Assembly: GCA_937919685.1 (NCBI GenBank)
Contig: CALFOM010000117.1
Location: 1-37,353, forward strand
DNA: 37,353 nucleotides
Direction: 5' to 3'
Source: an uncultured Phycisphaera sp.
GTDB lineage: Bacteria; Planctomycetota; Phycisphaerae; Phycisphaerales; SM1A02
Position numbers and translations under genes: made by a program. The notes under the pieces were generated by a model that ran no database searches, was not told the DNA's origin, and saw only the letters and a list, made by a program, of their open reading frames with translations. This document shows, in pieces, positions 1 to 9,857 of this stretch (the stretch's first letter is position 1; the number at the start of each line of letters is the position of its first letter).

Positions 1-159
1 ATGGAGTTGTTGGAGGCGGTGGGGCGGGAAACGCCGGGGCGGGTGCGGTTCATCCACTTGAACCACACGAACCCAGCGCTCAATGACCAGGATCTACAGG
101 ACGCCATCCGGGCCCGGGGATTTCCGGTCGCCGAGGTCGGCGAGCGGGTCGCGATCTGA
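1..159 (+). CDS. C-terminal end of a PqqB-like metallo-beta-lactamase-fold protein (truncated by window edge)
   Basis: Open frame from base 1 to TGA at 157-159: MELLEAVGRETPGRVRFIHLNHTNPALNDQDLQDAIRARGFPVAEVGERVAI. 'FIHLNHTNP' resembles the PqqB C-terminal motif. Confidence 0.6.
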   Translation: MELLEAVGRETPGRVRFIHLNHTNPALNDQDLQDAIRARGFPVAEVGERVAI

Positions 160-200
160 ACCGCAGGTTCTGATGGAGAGCGAGGTGATCTGACGGAGGC

Positions 201-3200
201 TCAGCGTCCGGCTTCGATCCGGGTGCGGGTCGATTCCAGGAGCCTCGTGGCGGCGTCGTTCCGCAGCTCGGCACCCGGGATCGGGTCGATCGTCTCGCCA
301 TCGCGGGTGAAACGATCGCGGTCCTTGCACCAGCCGTGGTTGTCCAGAATCCAATGCATCGAGCCGGCACCGGACGGGGCGATGAAGGTGATTTCGATGC
401 CTTCGCCGGGCCCGATGGTGACCACCGCGCCGTCCACACTGGAGACCAGTTCAAGGACATCGCCAAAGTCGGTGTATCGCCCACGCTGGTGGCGGACGTC
501 CCAGAGCGGTGAACGCGTCGACCAGTCGTAGTCCGGGCACCGTTGTGGCTGGTTGATCCGCTTCGGGAATCCAATCGCCGAAAACCTGGCGGCGGTCGGG
601 TGGAGGCTGACAGAGAAGGACCCGGCCGGGGCGGGTTCACCGATCACCACGCGAAGACGATCCCAGTAGATCTCTTGATTGGTGCGGAGCCGAAGCGCGT
701 TGCATCCTTCGGGAAGGTCCGTCAACGGGAAGGCCGCGGTTCGCGGCATTCCCGCGGGATATCCAAAGGCGTGTTGCACCACGAGCCAGTCGCCGCTCGC
801 GTCGCGGGCTTCGAGGGTGGGGGCGTCGTAGGTGGCCTCGGCCTGCCAGGCCGCGAACATCGTCTGGGCGTAGGGGTACTCCACCCAGCCGTCCATGAGG
901 AGCCAGGGTGCTCGGCCGTCGCGTTCGGCGGGAATCGTTCGATCAAATTCGAGGGTCACAACGTGTTCGTCGGTGAGCCGGCCGATGAATCGATGGTCGA
1001 GCGGTGGCAGGGGTGCGGCCGACCGATCCGAGCTCGTCACCGCCTCAAGGATTGAGTCGCCGCGGTCGTTCGTCGCGGCGACGGGGTCAATCGTCGTCCG
1101 GAAGAAGATCGGTTCGCCGGTCGCGGGGGGGCCTTCGATCGCGAGTCGTTCATCGACCGCGAGCGACCAGCTTTCGGGCAACGACCATCCGACGAGTTGC
1201 ACCGCGTCGAGATAACAGACTTCCTCCATCGGCTCGCAGAGGACGAGTCGGAGTCTTCCGTCTTCGTCCGGGGCAAGCGATCCCTGGGGCATCGGAAATC
1301 GTTCGAATGGGCGAGGTTCACTGTAGACGCCGGGCGCCAGGAGGTAACCGACCCCACCGACGCCGAGCACGTCGCTCACGAACCGATAGTCCTCGCCGTC
1401 GTAGGCGAAGAGGACCGGGCAGGAGGAGACCTGGCGTTGGATCTCGCTGATCCGATCGACCGAGCCTGCGGCGAGCGAGGCGCCTTTGCCGCCGGCGTCA
1501 CCGACCCCCGGGACCTCACCTTGGAAGAGTCCGTCTGGCCAATCGATGAGCAGGTACGAGAGCGTCTCGGCGCCGCCGAGTCCGAAGGGCACCGGCTGCC
1601 GCGATTGCCCCGGCCCGGAATCGGGGCGCAGATTGGCTTTGATCGTCCAGCGATCATCGAGCCGAGCGGCGAGAATCGCACCAATGCCGTCGGCGTTACT
1701 CCGCATGGCCTGTGTGGTGTCCTCCGCGCCAGCCAGTTCGATTGCCGTGAAGGCGAAGCGGCCTGGCCCCGGGGCGATCATCTGCGGAACTCCCGTCCTG
1801 GTCAGCGCGATGACGCCGTAACCCCGCTCGGGATCCGCGAGCATCGGTGTCCAAGAGACAGGAGATGACATGCCCAGTGCCGAATCGGTCACGATCTCCA
1901 GACGCCCATCACCGTCGACATCCATGATGGCGAGATTGTCGGGAGGCGAATCGAACGAGTGAAGGAGGCGTGGTTCGAAGACGCCGAACCTGTCACGTAC
2001 CCATCGGTGAATGTCGCCGGAACGATCGGCGGTCACCAGATCCATGATGCCGTCGCCATCCAGATCCCCGCTCGTGGCGAGGACGAGGTCGGCGTTTCGG
2101 ATCCGATCGAATTCAACTTCCTGATGACGGTAGTTCCAAAGGCGGTCGTTGAGATGCACGAGGTGCGGAGGCGTGTCGCGGATCACGAGGAGGTCGAGGT
2201 CGCGGGTACCGTCCAGATCGGCCGCGAGAATGCGGCGGGAGCCGGCACCGCCACCGATGCCGGTGATGCCCGCCACGTCGGTGAACCGACCGTTCCGATC
2301 GTTGTTGAGGATCGCGTCTGGTCCGTCGGCGTTGGCGAGCACGATGTCGAGATCGCCGTCATGGTCGGTATCAACGATCGCGACGTCCCGCGTATCGAAG
2401 TCGCCGCCGGACGCGTTCGCGGAGCTCGTGACGTCAATCCAACCTCCCGGCGTGGTCTGGAAGAAGAGCCGATTGGGTCCGCGTCCAGCGAGATACGCAT
2501 CGGTGCGACCGTCCTGGTCGATGTCCGCGAATGATGCGAAACGAATGCCCGGGATGATCGCCAGTGGATGATCGGTCACCAGCCGATATCGCTCTTGGTC
2601 TTGGTCGCGAAGGAGGACCGCATTTGGGGCGTTGCCTTCGATGGCCGAGGCGATGAAGATGTCCACGTGGCCGTCGCCATCGAGATCGGCGACCGTGGGA
2701 ATCGGATCGCGATCGATGCCACTCCAGTCCGGTGACTCCCCGACAATGGAGAGTATTTCGGGCAGCGACCAGGCGCCGCCTGGTGGTTTGACGTGATCTG
2801 TGGTCGTCGGCACGCCGGGACGCGCCATGGACTTGGGGCCGAGTCGGCCATAGATCGGCCGGACCGTAGTGGCCCGGGGATTGTTCTCAAGGCGTTCGAA
2901 GGTCGCCAGAGCCGCGTCCGCGGTGGCGTCGTCGCCGAGACGAGCGGCGACTGACCCGAGTCGGTACCAGCCACTGCGTTGATACGGATCGAGGGTGACG
3001 GCCCGCTGGTATGCATCGGCGGCAGCCTCCGGGTCGTCTCGCTCGAGGGCAAGGCCGTAGTGGTACCACGCAAAGGGATCTGAGTCGTCCTGGCTCAGAA
3101 CCGTCTCCAGCCGATCCCGAGCGATCGAGTCGTTTCCCGCCCGGAGATGAAGCACGCTGGAGACGAACCCGGCACGAGGATCCATCGGGTAAAGCGCATG

Positions 3201-3515
3201 GATCTCATCGAGCATTGCGAGGGCATCCGCCTCGTCATTCTCTTCCTGCCGATTCATGGTGGCGATCGCGAGATCGATCCGGGCATCAACGCGATCGGGG
3301 TCTCGGTCGACTACCGACTGGAGAATCCGCACGGCGTCCTCGTAGTCGTAACGGGCGAGAAGACCGGCGGCCTTTCGATGAGGGCCGTCGAGATCCTCGG
3401 TGCCTTGTCCGGAGGGCGTGCCATCACCACAGCCGCCGAGGCCCACGAGAGTCACGAGAGTCACGAGAGTCAGCCCGAGTACCAGCATTCGGATGGGTGA
3501 GATGTCCGTGCTCAT
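201..3515 (-). CDS. Lipoprotein with N-terminal TPRs, FG-GAP/VCBS repeats and ASPIC/UnbV domain (CRTAC1-like)
   Basis: 1104 aa. Signal peptide with lipobox LGGC. TPR-like repeats, repeated DxDxDGxxD motifs (DLDGDGHVDIF, DIDQDGRTDAYL, DTDHDGDLDIVL), and an ASPIC-like segment 'RSNADGIGAILAARL...FGLGGAETLSYLLIDWPDG'. Confidence 0.85.
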   Translation of the reverse strand: MSTDISPIRMLVLGLTLVTLVTLVGLGGCGDGTPSGQGTEDLDGPHRKAAGLLARYDYEDAVRILQSVVDRDPDRVDARIDLAIATMNRQEENDEADALAMLDEIHALYPMDPRAGFVSSVLHLRAGNDSIARDRLETVLSQDDSDPFAWYHYGLALERDDPEAAADAYQRAVTLDPYQRSGWYRLGSVAARLGDDATADAALATFERLENNPRATTVRPIYGRLGPKSMARPGVPTTTDHVKPPGGAWSLPEILSIVGESPDWSGIDRDPIPTVADLDGDGHVDIFIASAIEGNAPNAVLLRDQDQERYRLVTDHPLAIIPGIRFASFADIDQDGRTDAYLAGRGPNRLFFQTTPGGWIDVTSSANASGGDFDTRDVAIVDTDHDGDLDIVLANADGPDAILNNDRNGRFTDVAGITGIGGGAGSRRILAADLDGTRDLDLLVIRDTPPHLVHLNDRLWNYRHQEVEFDRIRNADLVLATSGDLDGDGIMDLVTADRSGDIHRWVRDRFGVFEPRLLHSFDSPPDNLAIMDVDGDGRLEIVTDSALGMSSPVSWTPMLADPERGYGVIALTRTGVPQMIAPGPGRFAFTAIELAGAEDTTQAMRSNADGIGAILAARLDDRWTIKANLRPDSGPGQSRQPVPFGLGGAETLSYLLIDWPDGLFQGEVPGVGDAGGKGASLAAGSVDRISEIQRQVSSCPVLFAYDGEDYRFVSDVLGVGGVGYLLAPGVYSEPRPFERFPMPQGSLAPDEDGRLRLVLCEPMEEVCYLDAVQLVGWSLPESWSLAVDERLAIEGPPATGEPIFFRTTIDPVAATNDRGDSILEAVTSSDRSAAPLPPLDHRFIGRLTDEHVVTLEFDRTIPAERDGRAPWLLMDGWVEYPYAQTMFAAWQAEATYDAPTLEARDASGDWLVVQHAFGYPAGMPRTAAFPLTDLPEGCNALRLRTNQEIYWDRLRVVIGEPAPAGSFSVSLHPTAARFSAIGFPKRINQPQRCPDYDWSTRSPLWDVRHQRGRYTDFGDVLELVSSVDGAVVTIGPGEGIEITFIAPSGAGSMHWILDNHGWCKDRDRFTRDGETIDPIPGAELRNDAATRLLESTRTRIEAGR

Positions 3516-3604
3516 GAAGGAATTCTATAACCTTCACGGGCCAAGGTCATCCTCGATTCGGGGCATTGGCGACGAGTCGATGTCGAGTCGCTCACGTCGA
3601 AGCC

Positions 3605-5356
3605 TCAATACAAGAAGTGGATTCCGAACGGCGCCACCCGTACGGTCGTCTTGTCGATTTTTCCGCGAATGATGTACTTGACGAGTCGATCCGTGATCAA
3701 ACCAAGGATGGAACCGACCTCGCCGGTGGAATCCTGGAGCGCCTCCAACGGGCCGGCGTTCGCATCGAGATGAACACTCCCATCGAAACCGATGGATCCC
3801 TTCGCTCGGACCCCGATCGCCCCGACGAGCATGTTCAACTTGCTGAAGTCAAACTTCTCGTCGTCGATGGTGAATTCCAGGTCTGCCCGGTCCTTCTGTG
3901 AGGGATTGAGCACGACGAGGCGCATCAAGGCCGCCATGTTTTTCCATGCGTCCGACCCTCTCAACACGCCGTCGGAGATTCGGACGGTTCCGCCACCCTC
4001 CAGGCTCTTCAGCGGCGCCGCAAGATTGAGATCGACCTCAATCGATGCATCGACCTCGCCGGCATATCGATCAGGTGGACCGCCGTCGGCTCGTCGAAGA
4101 TCCTCGATCTTCATGTCCTCGATCCGGATGGATGCAAAGGCGTCGATCGACTTTGCGAAATCCTCGACCTGCTTGAGCGAAGTTGCGGGAAAGAAGTTTT
4201 TGTCGATACTCGTCTCGAGTTCCTTCAGAGACGCCGGAGAGGCTTTGGTCAGATCCTGCGGCGGGGCGCTCGGAGTCGGTTGCTTCGCCACGCTTGCGGC
4301 ATCCGGCTCTCCTCGTGTGGCCTCGTCGGAGAATCTCAGCGTTCCGGTCATCGTCCCGCCCATCGCCTTGATGACGATCGGTTCCAGAAGGAAGGTGTCC
4401 TTGTCTGTTCGTCCGCTTGCGGACGCCTTGTCGATCGAGAGCAGCATCGAGTCGACGGCGAAATGGGTCGGGCCGAGTTTGATGTCCATTTGGGTCTTGC
4501 TGGAGAGGAAATCGTCCATGTTGAACGATCCGTTCAATTCCACGTCCAGCTTTCCTTCGACCTGGCGTGCCTTGAGAAACGACTGCACCTGGGGTGGAAG
4601 CATTTTTCGAGACGTGTCATCAATGGCCATGTCCAATTTGACCAGGGCCAGTTCGACATCGAGGTTGTCGATGTTCACTCCGGCATTCACCTTGAGATCC
4701 AGCAGTTCCCCTTGGGTCAGGCGAGTGTCGATCTCATACCAGTCGTTGCTGCGGCCGAGATTGACCTTCGTCGAACCATTCTTGCCACGGTTGTCGAGTG
4801 AGAATTCAAGGCCCTTCAAGACCATGGGCTGGTCGTAGCCCTCGATGATGTACTCAAAGTCGAGTCCGGCGACGTTGATTTTATCGATCGCGAAGATGTC
4901 GCTGATCGGTCGATCGTCGTCGGCTTGGTCGGCGTCGCTCGTCGAGTCGTCCTTGATGAAATCTCCCCAGCCGATCAGGTCGCCGTCTTTGGTCACGGAG
5001 ATCTTGGCGATCGGATTCTTGAAATCAAGATCTCGAAAGACCAAGGGGCCGTCAAAGATCGGCAATCGATCGAGGGTGATGCTGACCTCTTCCGCGGTCA
5101 GGATGTCAACAGGCTTTCCGTCCGGGCCGTCGGCGGAGAGTTTCGGATTGATGATCGTGACATGAAGTGGGAAGGTGTATACGAGCTTCTCGACGGTGAG
5201 CGTCGGCTTGACGTACTGGGCCGCGAGGCCCAGGAGTTGAGCGCGGATCGTCGGTTCGGCGAGGCGAGCCACCAGGCTGATCCAGAGTGGCGAGGTCACC
5301 GCCAACAGAACAAGTACGACGAGTGATCTGAGAAGGAGTTTGCGGAATCGTGGCAT
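3605..5356 (-). CDS. AsmA / DUF748-like protein
   Basis: 583 aa. N-terminal TM helix followed by repeated beta-rich segments typical of AsmA/DUF748 proteins ('PLVFRDLDFKNPIAKISVTKDGDLIGW'). Confidence 0.6.
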   Translation of the reverse strand: MPRFRKLLLRSLVVLVLLAVTSPLWISLVARLAEPTIRAQLLGLAAQYVKPTLTVEKLVYTFPLHVTIINPKLSADGPDGKPVDILTAEEVSITLDRLPIFDGPLVFRDLDFKNPIAKISVTKDGDLIGWGDFIKDDSTSDADQADDDRPISDIFAIDKINVAGLDFEYIIEGYDQPMVLKGLEFSLDNRGKNGSTKVNLGRSNDWYEIDTRLTQGELLDLKVNAGVNIDNLDVELALVKLDMAIDDTSRKMLPPQVQSFLKARQVEGKLDVELNGSFNMDDFLSSKTQMDIKLGPTHFAVDSMLLSIDKASASGRTDKDTFLLEPIVIKAMGGTMTGTLRFSDEATRGEPDAASVAKQPTPSAPPQDLTKASPASLKELETSIDKNFFPATSLKQVEDFAKSIDAFASIRIEDMKIEDLRRADGGPPDRYAGEVDASIEVDLNLAAPLKSLEGGGTVRISDGVLRGSDAWKNMAALMRLVVLNPSQKDRADLEFTIDDEKFDFSKLNMLVGAIGVRAKGSIGFDGSVHLDANAGPLEALQDSTGEVGSILGLITDRLVKYIIRGKIDKTTVRVAPFGIHFLY

Positions 5357-5461
5357 AGCGGGTCACAGCCTATCCGGCGTCAAGGGATCAAGGTTGAGGA
5401 TCTGTGTCGCGGACGCTCCGTGGCACTCTTGGTCGTCTGCCGACCCAATCGTCCATCGAAG

Positions 5462-5498
5462 AACGCACGACGGAATCCCAAAGGGGCCGTCGTGCGTT
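5462..5498. terminator. Perfect 12-bp inverted repeat just downstream of the tRNA 3' end; possible tRNA trailer terminator or processing hairpin
   Basis: AACGCACGACGG (5462-5473) and CCGTCGTGCGTT (5487-5498). No obvious U-tract on the minus strand. Confidence 0.45.
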
Positions 5499-5501
5499 GA
5501 A

Positions 5502-5575
<74 letters not shown>

Positions 5576-5637
5576 GTCTGGATTTCGGATCGGTGATGGT
5601 AGCCGCGACGGGCAGCACGTCAAGGCCGCCGAGTGGC

Positions 5638-7551
5638 TCATGCGGTCGCCGTACACCCATTTCGCTGCCTCACCCAACGGGTGCCTGTTTCGGTGGCAGC
5701 GAAGGCCGGATCCACCTGGGCGAGCGCCGCGGCGATGAGTCCCATGAACAACGGCTGGGGCTCCAACGGGCGTCCCGTCAATTCAGGGTGGTACTGGGCC
5801 CCGATGAAGAAGGGGTGCGTCTCCTGCGGAAGTTCGAGCACCTGCATGATCGGGAATTCGGGGTGCCGGCCGGTGAATTGAAGGCCGCCGGAGTGAAGTT
5901 GGTCGACGTATTCGGGCTCGACCTCGAATCGGTGACGGAATCGTTCACGGACCAGGGTGCGATCGCTATGAAGGAAACTCACCAGCGAACCGGGTTCGAG
6001 GATCACATCCTGCGCGCCGAGTCGCATGGTGCCGCCCATGATCCCTTCGAGCTTCTTTTGATCAGGCAGTTCCGAAATCAACGGATGACCGCAGCCGGGG
6101 TTGAACTCGGTGGAGTCGGCGTCGGACAGGCCAAGCGCGTTCCTCGCGAATTCAATCACGGCGACCTGGAATCCAAGACAGATGCCCAAGAAGGGAATGC
6201 CTCGATTGCGGGCGTGCTCCGCGCAGCGGATCTTGCCTTCGACGCCACGGACGCCGAAGCCTCCCGGCACGATGATGGCATCCTTGCCGTCGAGCGTCGC
6301 GTCGGCATCGGCCGCCGTCACGATCTCGGTGGTATCGATCCACTCCGTCTCGATTTGGCAGTTGAGATGGATGCCCGCGTGTTCCACGGCCTTGTCGATC
6401 GAGGCGTAGGCATCGCGAAGGGCCGCGTACTTGCCTGCGATTCCGAGCTTGATCGAACGGGAGCGCGGGGCCGAGAGTCTTCTGGAGAAATCCTCCCACC
6501 TCACGCGGGCCTCGTCTTCATGGACCGGATCCACGCGGTCATGGAGCGCAAGCATCGAGAGGATCTCGCGATCGAGACTGGCCTTCCTCATCTCTTCGGG
6601 GATGGAGTAGACCGAATCCCGATCATGCATCGAGAAGATGCGATTCATCGGAATGTTCGAGAACATTCCGATCTTCTCCATGACCGTTTCGGTGACCGGA
6701 TTCTTAGCTCGACATGCGATGATGTTGGGCTGGATGCCCGCTTCCATCAGGCGTTTGATTCCGAGTTGAGCGGCCTTAGATTTCTGTTCGCCGAGAATCT
6801 GTGGTTCGAGGATATAGGTGAGGGCTACGAAACAGGCCGAGCCGGGGCCCTCCTCAAAGGCGAGTTCGCGGAGGGCCTCGATGTAGAAGCCGTTTTCGTA
6901 ATCGCCAGCGGTACCGCCGACTTCGACGAAGACGACGTCCGCGGGGCCGCCATTCTTGCCGCCTCGCATCGCGAGTTCTCGCAACTTGTACTTCACGGCG
7001 CCGGTGACGTGCGGAATCATCTGCACGTCACGACCGAGATAGCCGCCTCGTCGCTCCCGGTCCAAGACCTCGGTGTAGATCTGGCCCGCGGTGACGTAGT
7101 TGCGACGAGTGAGATTCTGATGAAGCATCCGCTCGTAGGTGCCGAGGTCCATGTCGGTTTCGAGGCCGTCATCGAGGACGAATACCTCGCCATGCCGATA
7201 TGGGTTCAGGGTGCCACTGTCGATGTTGAGATACCCCTCCATCTTGATGGGGGCCACCGAGAGTCCCTTGTCCTGCAAGAGTTTCGCGAGCGAACTCGAG
7301 AAGATGCCTTTGCCGAGACCGCTCATCACGGTTCCGATCACCGCGACATATCGGGTTCGCCCTCGGACGTATCCAGTTGGTTTCGGGCTGTACCACTCGG
7401 TGGACTCGCCAGATTTCCCAAAACTCGCCAGGAAGTCGATTTCTACCGGATCCGCGGCCTGGTCGAAAACGGGTTTCGCTGAGTTCGAATGAGAAGAGCC
7501 TCCGCCCTCGTGGGAGGCGGCAGGATGGAAGTGGCACGGCTTTTGGGGCAT
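5638..7551 (-). CDS. pyrG: CTP synthase (glutamine-hydrolysing), divergent form with N-terminal extension
   Basis: Synthetase motifs 'GLGKGIFSSSLAKLL', 'HGEVFVLDDGLETDMDLG', 'KSKAAQ'. Class I GATase motifs 'VPGGFGVRGVEGK', 'GICLGFQ', 'QYHPE'. Confidence 0.93.
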   Translation of the reverse strand: MPQKPCHFHPAASHEGGGSSHSNSAKPVFDQAADPVEIDFLASFGKSGESTEWYSPKPTGYVRGRTRYVAVIGTVMSGLGKGIFSSSLAKLLQDKGLSVAPIKMEGYLNIDSGTLNPYRHGEVFVLDDGLETDMDLGTYERMLHQNLTRRNYVTAGQIYTEVLDRERRGGYLGRDVQMIPHVTGAVKYKLRELAMRGGKNGGPADVVFVEVGGTAGDYENGFYIEALRELAFEEGPGSACFVALTYILEPQILGEQKSKAAQLGIKRLMEAGIQPNIIACRAKNPVTETVMEKIGMFSNIPMNRIFSMHDRDSVYSIPEEMRKASLDREILSMLALHDRVDPVHEDEARVRWEDFSRRLSAPRSRSIKLGIAGKYAALRDAYASIDKAVEHAGIHLNCQIETEWIDTTEIVTAADADATLDGKDAIIVPGGFGVRGVEGKIRCAEHARNRGIPFLGICLGFQVAVIEFARNALGLSDADSTEFNPGCGHPLISELPDQKKLEGIMGGTMRLGAQDVILEPGSLVSFLHSDRTLVRERFRHRFEVEPEYVDQLHSGGLQFTGRHPEFPIMQVLELPQETHPFFIGAQYHPELTGRPLEPQPLFMGLIAAALAQVDPAFAATETGTRWVRQRNGCTATA

Positions 7552-7626
7552 AGACGAGTGTACCGCGCGAATGGGCTCGAACTCAAGGAGAGGCGCCGGA
7601 GTCTCGGGTTCGTGGATGACCCGCCG

Positions 7627-8400
7627 TCAGGTCCCGTGGATGCTTCGCCAGCGAGCAACGAAGGCGGCGTACTGCTCGGGGGTATCGATCCCGCCACAGT
7701 CCGAGGCGTGGATCGCCACGGCGATTCGGCCGCCGTGCTCGAGGACTCGCAGTTGCTCCAGCCGTTCTGCCTGTTCCAACGGCGATTCAGGCCAGGATGC
7801 GAACCGCTGGAGGAAGTCTCGGCGATACGCATAGAGTCCCACGTGTCGCAAGGGGGTGGCGCCCACGGCATCGCGATCAAAAGGGATCAGGCTCCTGCTG
7901 AAGTAGATCGCTTGGCCGTTCAGGCCGATCACAACTTTCACCTGATTCGGGTCCGCGGGGTCGCCGTCGGGCCCGAAGGGCGTCGCAATGGTGGACATAT
8001 CGGCCTCGGAATCGTTATTCAGGGCCAGAATCACCGCGTCGATCGCGGCTGGATCCAACTCAGGCTCATCGCCCTGAACATTGACGATGATGGCGTCGGT
8101 CGGGAGTTCGGAGGCCAGTCGATCCGCCACTTCAGCGAGACGACTGGTGCCGTTGGGATGATCGAAGGATGTCTCGATCGCCTCGACCCCAGCCTCTTCG
8201 ACGATCCGGATGATCTCGGGATCTGGGGCGGTGACGATGACCCGTTCAACGCTCAAGGCGGCACGGGCACGATCCACGACATGGAGGATCAAGGGTCGCC
8301 CGGTCTCATCCGCGAGCGCCTTGCCGGGGAATCGAGTGGACCCCAGTCGCGTCGGAATCACGACCGTGGCTTGGGGCGGGACTGATTTCGAAGCGCTCAG
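7627..8400 (-). CDS. kdsB: 3-deoxy-manno-octulosonate cytidylyltransferase
   Basis: 'VVIPTRLGSTRFPGKALADETGRPLILHVVDRA', 'NVQGDEPELDP', 'YFSRSLIPFDRD', 'HVGLYAYRRDFLQRF'. The ORF track starts at 8490, but a CTG at 8400 overlapping the upstream stop fits the family N-terminus better. Confidence 0.92.
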   Translation of the reverse strand: MSASKSVPPQATVVIPTRLGSTRFPGKALADETGRPLILHVVDRARAALSVERVIVTAPDPEIIRIVEEAGVEAIETSFDHPNGTSRLAEVADRLASELPTDAIIVNVQGDEPELDPAAIDAVILALNNDSEADMSTIATPFGPDGDPADPNQVKVVIGLNGQAIYFSRSLIPFDRDAVGATPLRHVGLYAYRRDFLQRFASWPESPLEQAERLEQLRVLEHGGRIAVAIHASDCGGIDTPEQYAAFVARWRSIHGT

Positions 8401-9857
8401 CCTTCCAGTTCCTTGATCAGGGTGTCGACTTCCTTCCGCTTCTGGCGGATGTCCCGGTAGCTGATGTCCTTTCGAACGATCGCGGAACAAATTTCCGCGG
8501 CTTCCCGAGCCTCCTCCGCCGACTTCTCATGGCGAGCGAGATCGATCAGGGAGAGCATGAGGTCGTACCGAATCATGAGCTCGCGGTCCTTCTCCGTCCC
8601 ATCGAGCTTCTCGATCGCTTCACGGAATTCGCCCACGGCTTCCTGATGCCAGTTTTCGTGGGCGAAGCACTTCCCGAGCATGTGCGTGGCGCGAGTTCGG
8701 TACTTGGATTCGTCCTTGCACTGCTGGAACATCGCCATCGCGTCTTCGAAATTGCCTCGGTCGTACTCGATGGCGCCGAGTTCGAACTTGATGCCACGGT
8801 CCGTCGGATACTTCGCGACCCGCTCGTTGAACTCAACCGATCTCAACTTGAGGAGTTCCGCCTGAAGGGTGGCGGCTTCTTCGCCGCCTTCTCCGGCTTC
8901 GTCGAGCTTTCGAATGCGTTTCTTGAGGCGGTTCATCTTCACGTCGCCCGCAGCCATCTTGAAACGGTACTGTTTCGTCGACTCAAAGCCCTTCAGATAG
9001 ACCGCCGTCGCCGTCTCGTCGTCCTTCGGTGTGTCTAGTCTGCGAAGCAACTGTGCGTACTTGTTGATCGCGTCGGGGTTGTCGGGATTCTCCTCGGCCT
9101 CGATTCTCGCACGATCGATCGCCCGCTCGGAACCGGCGCCGCCGGAGAGCGATTCCTCGTCTTGCAGCGCCGACTGCTTGTCGGCGTCCTTGATGTGGCG
9201 TCGAAAGTCGCCGCCCTCCTCCGGCTGAGCCTGATTGAAGCCTCCTTCGGAGATGGTTCGTTGTGCCGAGAGTTGATTCAGTTCGGAGATTAGAGTCGAG
9301 TCCGAGGGATCGATCTGAATCGCCCGTTCCGCCGCAGCGAATGCTTCCTTCCAGGCGTCGACCTCACCGAAGAGATCCTTGCCCTGGGTATAGAGCTGCT
9401 TCGTCTGCTTCTTAGCCTTGAGCATCATCGCGAACATCCGCGGAGCGAGCCATTGGCCGAATTCTTTCTCGCCGGCCTTTCCGATCGCCTGCATCAGTTT
9501 CATCGCCAAGGGGAGATTGTTGATGTCCTTGGCCCATGCGAATTCCGCGACCGCCATCTTGTCGGCCGGGTTCGGCCCGTCGAGGGCTCGAATCTCCTTG
9601 CCCGATGCGGGCTTCCCGCTCGAATTGAGGTAACGGATCGCGGTCTCGTACAGCGCGAGGTGCGAGGCCATGTTGCCGGGCTCGAATCGGAGTCCACGGG
9701 CGTACATGTCGATCGCGTAGGAGTAGTTGCCGGTCTGGGCGACGGTCCGAGCGTGTTCAAAAAACTTTGCAGCCTTCTCGGGCTGCGCTCGCCATCCGCC
9801 GTCGGCGATTCCACTCGGAACCTCCTCTTCGGTCTTTTTCTTGCCGAACAACGCCAC
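8397..9857 (-). CDS. Tetratricopeptide-repeat protein
   Basis: Repeated TPR-like helices ('AKFFEHARTVAQTGNYSYAIDMYARGLRFEPGN', 'YDRGNFEDAMAMFQQCKDESKYR'). GTG at 9857 has an AAGGAG Shine-Dalgarno 6 nt upstream, so the ATG at 9947 is probably not the start. Confidence 0.75.
   Translation of the reverse strand: MALFGKKKTEEEVPSGIADGGWRAQPEKAAKFFEHARTVAQTGNYSYAIDMYARGLRFEPGNMASHLALYETAIRYLNSSGKPASGKEIRALDGPNPADKMAVAEFAWAKDINNLPLAMKLMQAIGKAGEKEFGQWLAPRMFAMMLKAKKQTKQLYTQGKDLFGEVDAWKEAFAAAERAIQIDPSDSTLISELNQLSAQRTISEGGFNQAQPEEGGDFRRHIKDADKQSALQDEESLSGGAGSERAIDRARIEAEENPDNPDAINKYAQLLRRLDTPKDDETATAVYLKGFESTKQYRFKMAAGDVKMNRLKKRIRKLDEAGEGGEEAATLQAELLKLRSVEFNERVAKYPTDRGIKFELGAIEYDRGNFEDAMAMFQQCKDESKYRTRATHMLGKCFAHENWHQEAVGEFREAIEKLDGTEKDRELMIRYDLMLSLIDLARHEKSAEEAREAAEICSAIVRKDISYRDIRQKRKEVDTLIKELEG

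Noticed and set aside
5593-7482. 629-aa plus-strand ORF opposite pyrG
   Set aside because: Shadow ORF antisense to a clear CTP synthase; no family motifs, typical of GC-rich antisense frames.
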